Source: Achromobacter sp. MFA1 R4
GTDB lineage: Bacteria; Pseudomonadota; Gammaproteobacteria; Burkholderiales; Burkholderiaceae_B
Reading direction: 5' to 3'
Assembly (NCBI RefSeq): GCF_900156745.1
Contig: NZ_LT707065.1
Span: 1,736,001-1,800,000, forward strand
Length of the DNA stretch: 64,000 bases
Shown piece after piece: positions 61,155 through 64,000 of this stretch. Each line of letters starts with the position of its first letter. The first letter of the stretch is position 1. Below the pieces are notes generated by a model. It was not told the DNA's origin, did not search any database, and saw nothing but the letters and a program-made list of their open reading frames with translations. The translations under genes were made by a program, and so were the position numbers.

Positions 61155-62072
61155 CTACTTGCGTACCTTGATGCTGAACAGGCCTTGCGGGCGCAGCATC
61201 AGAATGATCACGATGGCCGACAGGGTCAGCACCTTTGCCATCGACCCCGTCATGAAGAACTCCGAGATCGATTGCGTCTGCGCGATGACGAAGGCCGATG
61301 CGATGGTGCCGAACAGGCTGGCCGCACCGCCAAACACCACGGTCAGGAAGGTGTCGACGATGTAGAGCGAACCGCTGGTCGGGCCGGTGGATCCGATGGT
61401 CGTGAAGGCCGCCCCGGCAATGCCGGCGATCCCGCAGCCCAGCGAGAACGTCACGCGGTCCACGCGCTTCGTATCGATGCCGACCGCGCCGCTCATGGCG
61501 CGGTTCTGCACCGTGGCGCGCACGTGCAGGCCCCAGGTCGAGCGGTACAACGCCAGAAGCAGCGCGCCGGTCAGCACGATGCTGATGGACATGACGAACA
61601 GGCCGTTGATGGGGATGTCCACGCCGTCCAGCGGTTGCCAGGACCCCATCAGCCAGTCGGGCAGCGTGGGGCTGACTTCGCGCGGGCCGAACAGCGTGCG
61701 CAGCGTTTGCTGCAGCACCAGCGACAGGCCCCAGGTCGCCAGCAGCGTGTCCAGCGGCCGGCGGTAGAGATGGCGGATCATCAGCCACTCGACCACCCAG
61801 CCCAGGCTGAAGGTCACGGCAAAGGCAAACACGATGGCGACGAAGAAGTAGGCCGGCATCAGGCCGGGCGCGTACTGCTGGACCAGTTCGGAACAGAGAT
61901 AGGTGCAATAGGCGCCCACCGCCAGGAACTCGCCATGGGCCATGTTGATGACGCCCATCTGGCCAAAGATGATCGCCAGGCCCAGGGCCATCAGCAAAAG
62001 CACGCTGAAGACCGACAGACCGTTGAAGCCCTGCATCAGCAGGATGGCCCCGAGATCGGAAAAGGATTCCAT
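61155..62072 (-). CDS. urtB: Amide/urea ABC transporter permease UrtB
   Basis: This 305-residue LivH-type permease has about 8 TMs. Landmarks are GQMGVINMAHGEFLAVGAYC and the core HVRATVQNRAMSGAVGIDTK. The 305-aa length lacks the N-terminal periplasmic extension found in many proteobacterial UrtB proteins. That is closer to the FmdE subunit of the methylotroph amide transporter. Confidence 0.93.
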   Translation of the reverse strand: MESFSDLGAILLMQGFNGLSVFSVLLLMALGLAIIFGQMGVINMAHGEFLAVGAYCTYLCSELVQQYAPGLMPAYFFVAIVFAFAVTFSLGWVVEWLMIRHLYRRPLDTLLATWGLSLVLQQTLRTLFGPREVSPTLPDWLMGSWQPLDGVDIPINGLFVMSISIVLTGALLLALYRSTWGLHVRATVQNRAMSGAVGIDTKRVDRVTFSLGCGIAGIAGAAFTTIGSTGPTSGSLYIVDTFLTVVFGGAASLFGTIASAFVIAQTQSISEFFMTGSMAKVLTLSAIVIILMLRPQGLFSIKVRK

Positions 62073-62126
62073 GGATGGCTCCCGGCAGTGGAAAGGGCGC
62101 CGCGCGCGGCGCCCGGATCGAGGTGA

Positions 62127-63389
62127 TTACTGATAGCCCTTGGGGAAGGGATCGGGCTTGATCAGCTCCGGGGTTTCGAAGATCACGTCGAACTGGCCGT
62201 CCTTGCGGATCTGGGCGATGCGCGTCTTGCTCCACAGGTGGTGGTTGGGGTCGATCTTGACGTAGCCTTCGGGCGCTTCCTTGAATTCCAGGCCGGCCGA
62301 GGCGGCGACCACTTTGTCGACATCGAAGCTGCCGGCCTTTTCCACCGCCATCTTCCACAGCCAGGGGCCCAGATAGGCCGCCTGCGTCACGTCGCCGACC
62401 ACCGCATTGGCGCCGTACTTGGCCTTGAACGCTTCGACGAACTTCTTGTTGTTGGCGTTGTCCAGGCTCTGGAAGTACTTCATGCACGACCAGAAGCCCT
62501 CGGCGTTTTCACCGCCGATGCCCAGCAATTCGTCTTCGGTCACCGAGATGGTCAGGAGCTTCTGCTTGCCGCTGGTGACGCCAGCCGCCTTGAGCTGCTT
62601 GTAGAAAGACACATTGCTGCCGCCCACCACCACGGCGAACACGACATCGGGCTTTTTCAGCTTGATCTTGTTGATCAGCGAGCCGAATTGCGTGTGGCCC
62701 AGCGGGTAGTATTCCTCGCCGACCACTTCGCCCTTGAGCACGTTCTCGATGTGCTTCCTGGCGATCTTGTTCGACGTGCGCGGCCAGATGTAGTCGGAGC
62801 CGATCAGGTAGAAAGAGCGCGCCTTCTGCTCGCGCGACAGCCAGTCCAGGCTGGACAGGATCTGCTGCGTGGCCTCCTGGCCGGTATAGAAGACGTTCTT
62901 GGATTGCTCCAGGCCTTCATAAAAGGTCGGGTAGTACAGCAGGCCGTTTTCTTTCTCGAACACCGGCAGGACCGCCTTGCGCGAGGCCGACGTCCAGCAG
63001 CCGAACACGGTGGCGACCTTGTCGCTGACCAGCAGCTTGCGGGCCTTTTCGGCGAAGGTCGGCCAGTCGGAGGCGCCGTCTTCCTGGATGATCTTGATCT
63101 TGCGGCCCAGAATGCCGCCCATGGCATTGATCTGCTCGATGGCCAGGCGCTCCGATTGGATCGACCCCGTTTCGCTGATGGCCATGGTGCCGGTCGCCGA
63201 GTGCAACTGGCCTACCGTGACTTCCGTGTCGGTAATGGCCAGGCCGGTGGTGTTGATGGCCGAAGTGGCCGGGGCGGCCGCACGCGACAGCGCCGGTATG
63301 CCCAACAGCGGCAGCGAGGCAAAAGCCAGGGCCAGGCGCCGGCGCGAGGGCAGTTCCGGAGCATTATCAAAAGGGGTTTTGCCAGACAT
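62127..63389 (-). CDS. urtA: Amide/urea ABC transporter substrate-binding protein UrtA
   Basis: This is a 420-residue periplasmic binding protein. The N-terminus contains SRRRLALAFASLPLLGIPAL, a twin-arginine-like signal. The mature protein has VGQLHSATGTMAISETGSIQ, GASDWPTFAEKARKLLVSDK and GCWTSASRKAVLPVFEKENG, the UrtA/FmdD signatures. With formamidase downstream it probably binds short-chain amides and/or urea. It is the first gene of the amide operon, divergent from a permease gene. Confidence 0.95.
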   Translation of the reverse strand: MSGKTPFDNAPELPSRRRLALAFASLPLLGIPALSRAAAPATSAINTTGLAITDTEVTVGQLHSATGTMAISETGSIQSERLAIEQINAMGGILGRKIKIIQEDGASDWPTFAEKARKLLVSDKVATVFGCWTSASRKAVLPVFEKENGLLYYPTFYEGLEQSKNVFYTGQEATQQILSSLDWLSREQKARSFYLIGSDYIWPRTSNKIARKHIENVLKGEVVGEEYYPLGHTQFGSLINKIKLKKPDVVFAVVVGGSNVSFYKQLKAAGVTSGKQKLLTISVTEDELLGIGGENAEGFWSCMKYFQSLDNANNKKFVEAFKAKYGANAVVGDVTQAAYLGPWLWKMAVEKAGSFDVDKVVAASAGLEFKEAPEGYVKIDPNHHLWSKTRIAQIRKDGQFDVIFETPELIKPDPFPKGYQ

Positions 63390-63493
63390 CGATGACTCCT
63401 CAATGGATCACGACCAGGGAAACCGAGCATGCGCGGCACATGCCGCAGCCCGGACGGTGAGGGCATACTAGGAGCCTATGCCGCAGTGCAACA

Positions 63494-63561
63494 TACGTTG
63501 ATTGACGTACAGGCAGCCCCGCCTCCCGGGCGTTACAACGGCAACTACGTTCAATGACGTA
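63494..63561. promoter_or_regulatory. Two copies of TACGT-N6-ACGTA between urtA and the permease gene
   Basis: TACGTTGATTGACGTA (63494-63509) and TACGTTCAATGACGTA (63546-63561) agree at 14 of 16 positions. Each is an inverted repeat TACGT-N6-ACGTA, and the copies are 52 bp apart (about five helical turns). They lie in the 196-bp divergent region and could bind one regulator controlling both the amide operon and the permease. Confidence 0.7.
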
Positions 63562-63585
63562 TCCCCCACTCCCTCGGAGCCCGAC

Positions 63586-64000
63586 TTGTCTGCCAGCGCG
63601 CCCCAACGCATCGTCAAGATCCGCCGCGACTACAACACCTGGGTCGCCAATGAAACGCTGGAAGACTATGCGCTGCGTTTCACGCCCGTGTCGTTTCGCA
63701 AATGGTCGGAGTTCCGCGTCGCCAATACCGCCCTGGGCGCCGTCTCCTTTCTGGCGCTGGAAGCCATCGGCGGCGCGCTGGCGCTGAACTACGGCTTCAT
63801 CAATGCGTTCTGGGCCATCGTTGCCGTGGCCCTGGTCACCTTCCTGACCGGCCTGCCGATCGCCTATTACGCGGCGCGCCATGGCCTGGACATGGATCTG
63901 CTGACGCGAGGCGCCGGCTTTGGCTATATCGGCTCGACCATCACGTCGCTGATCTACGCCTCCTTCACCTTCATCTTTTTTGCGCTGGAAGCGGCCATCA
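63586..64000 (+). CDS. NCS1-type nucleobase:cation symporter, N-terminal part
   Basis: The gene is cut by the right edge of the window (138 codons visible). The TTG start at 63586 has CGGAG about 6 bases upstream, and no ATG or GTG start is in frame nearby. The sequence has a cytosolic N-terminus (NETLEDYALRFTPVSFRKWS) and TM1 (ALGAVSFLALEAIGGALALN). TM2 follows, and then the NCS1 signature TRGAGFGYIGSTITSLIYAS. The family imports cytosine, purines, allantoin or related nitrogen compounds. Being divergent from urtA, it belongs to a nitrogen-scavenging theme. Confidence 0.88.
   Translation, partial: MSASAPQRIVKIRRDYNTWVANETLEDYALRFTPVSFRKWSEFRVANTALGAVSFLALEAIGGALALNYGFINAFWAIVAVALVTFLTGLPIAYYAARHGLDMDLLTRGAGFGYIGSTITSLIYASFTFIFFALEAAI

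Overview
The window is 64 kb of high-GC bacterial chromosome with long, closely packed operons. A Bug-family solute-binding protein, an IclR/TetR-controlled CoA catabolic operon, a urt/fmd amide cluster and the codon style suggest a betaproteobacterium of the Alcaligenaceae (Achromobacter/Bordetella type). That assignment is an inference; no rRNA or other marker gene is present. I recognise no tRNA, rRNA, CRISPR array, insertion sequence or prophage.

Region 1 (1-27249, all + strand) is a surface-structure locus. It opens inside cpaB and continues through cpaC (secretin), cpaD, tadZ, tadA, tadB, tadC, tadD, two TadE/F-type pseudopilins and a TadG-like protein, which together form a Tad/Flp pilus assembly line. 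Only 37 bp later, with no visible terminator, comes a 10.1 kb gene for a 3380-residue repeat protein. It carries an N-terminal LEPRFLLDAA motif, four beta-propeller blocks, many Ig/cadherin-like modules and no RTX repeats. Four further genes follow head to tail: a TolC-like outer-membrane lipoprotein, a periplasmic HlyD-type adaptor, a membrane-anchored HlyD-type adaptor with a cytosolic GAF-like N-terminus, and a fusion of an M50 (site-2 protease) membrane domain to a HlyD-type adaptor. This resembles a type I secretion locus in which the ABC exporter is missing and an intramembrane metalloprotease homologue takes its place. It is the most interesting object in the window.

Region 2 (27250-30185) holds a heme oxygenase/DUF454 pair behind a Fur-box-like sequence, then a secreted fasciclin protein divergent from a MerR-type regulator, with a TTGAACCG dyad between them.

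Region 3 (30303-38510, all - strand) holds an autotransporter, an AT-rich 0.5 kb upstream region, an unrecognised 242-residue protein behind a perfect palindrome, an OmpR/QseC-type two-component system and a methyl-accepting chemotaxis protein.

Region 4 (38632-41562) has a MocR-type regulator divergent from a BenE-type benzoate transporter.

Region 5 (41573-54824) is an eleven-gene - strand catabolic operon for an unknown carboxylic acid: acyl-CoA dehydrogenase, FadB-like fusion, thiolase, SDR, Bug-type binding protein, NTF2-like protein, enoyl-CoA hydratase, two alpha/beta hydrolases, acyl-CoA ligase and IclR. A divergent TetR gene lies at its head. An NADPH:quinone reductase-like gene and a divergent LysR regulator follow (54887-56854).

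Region 6 (56969-64000) is an amide/urea module. An ABC importer (urtABCDE) is followed by formamidase (fmdA) and an FmdB zinc-ribbon protein. A nucleobase permease, cut off by the window edge, is divergent from urtA, and two copies of TACGT-N6-ACGTA lie between them.
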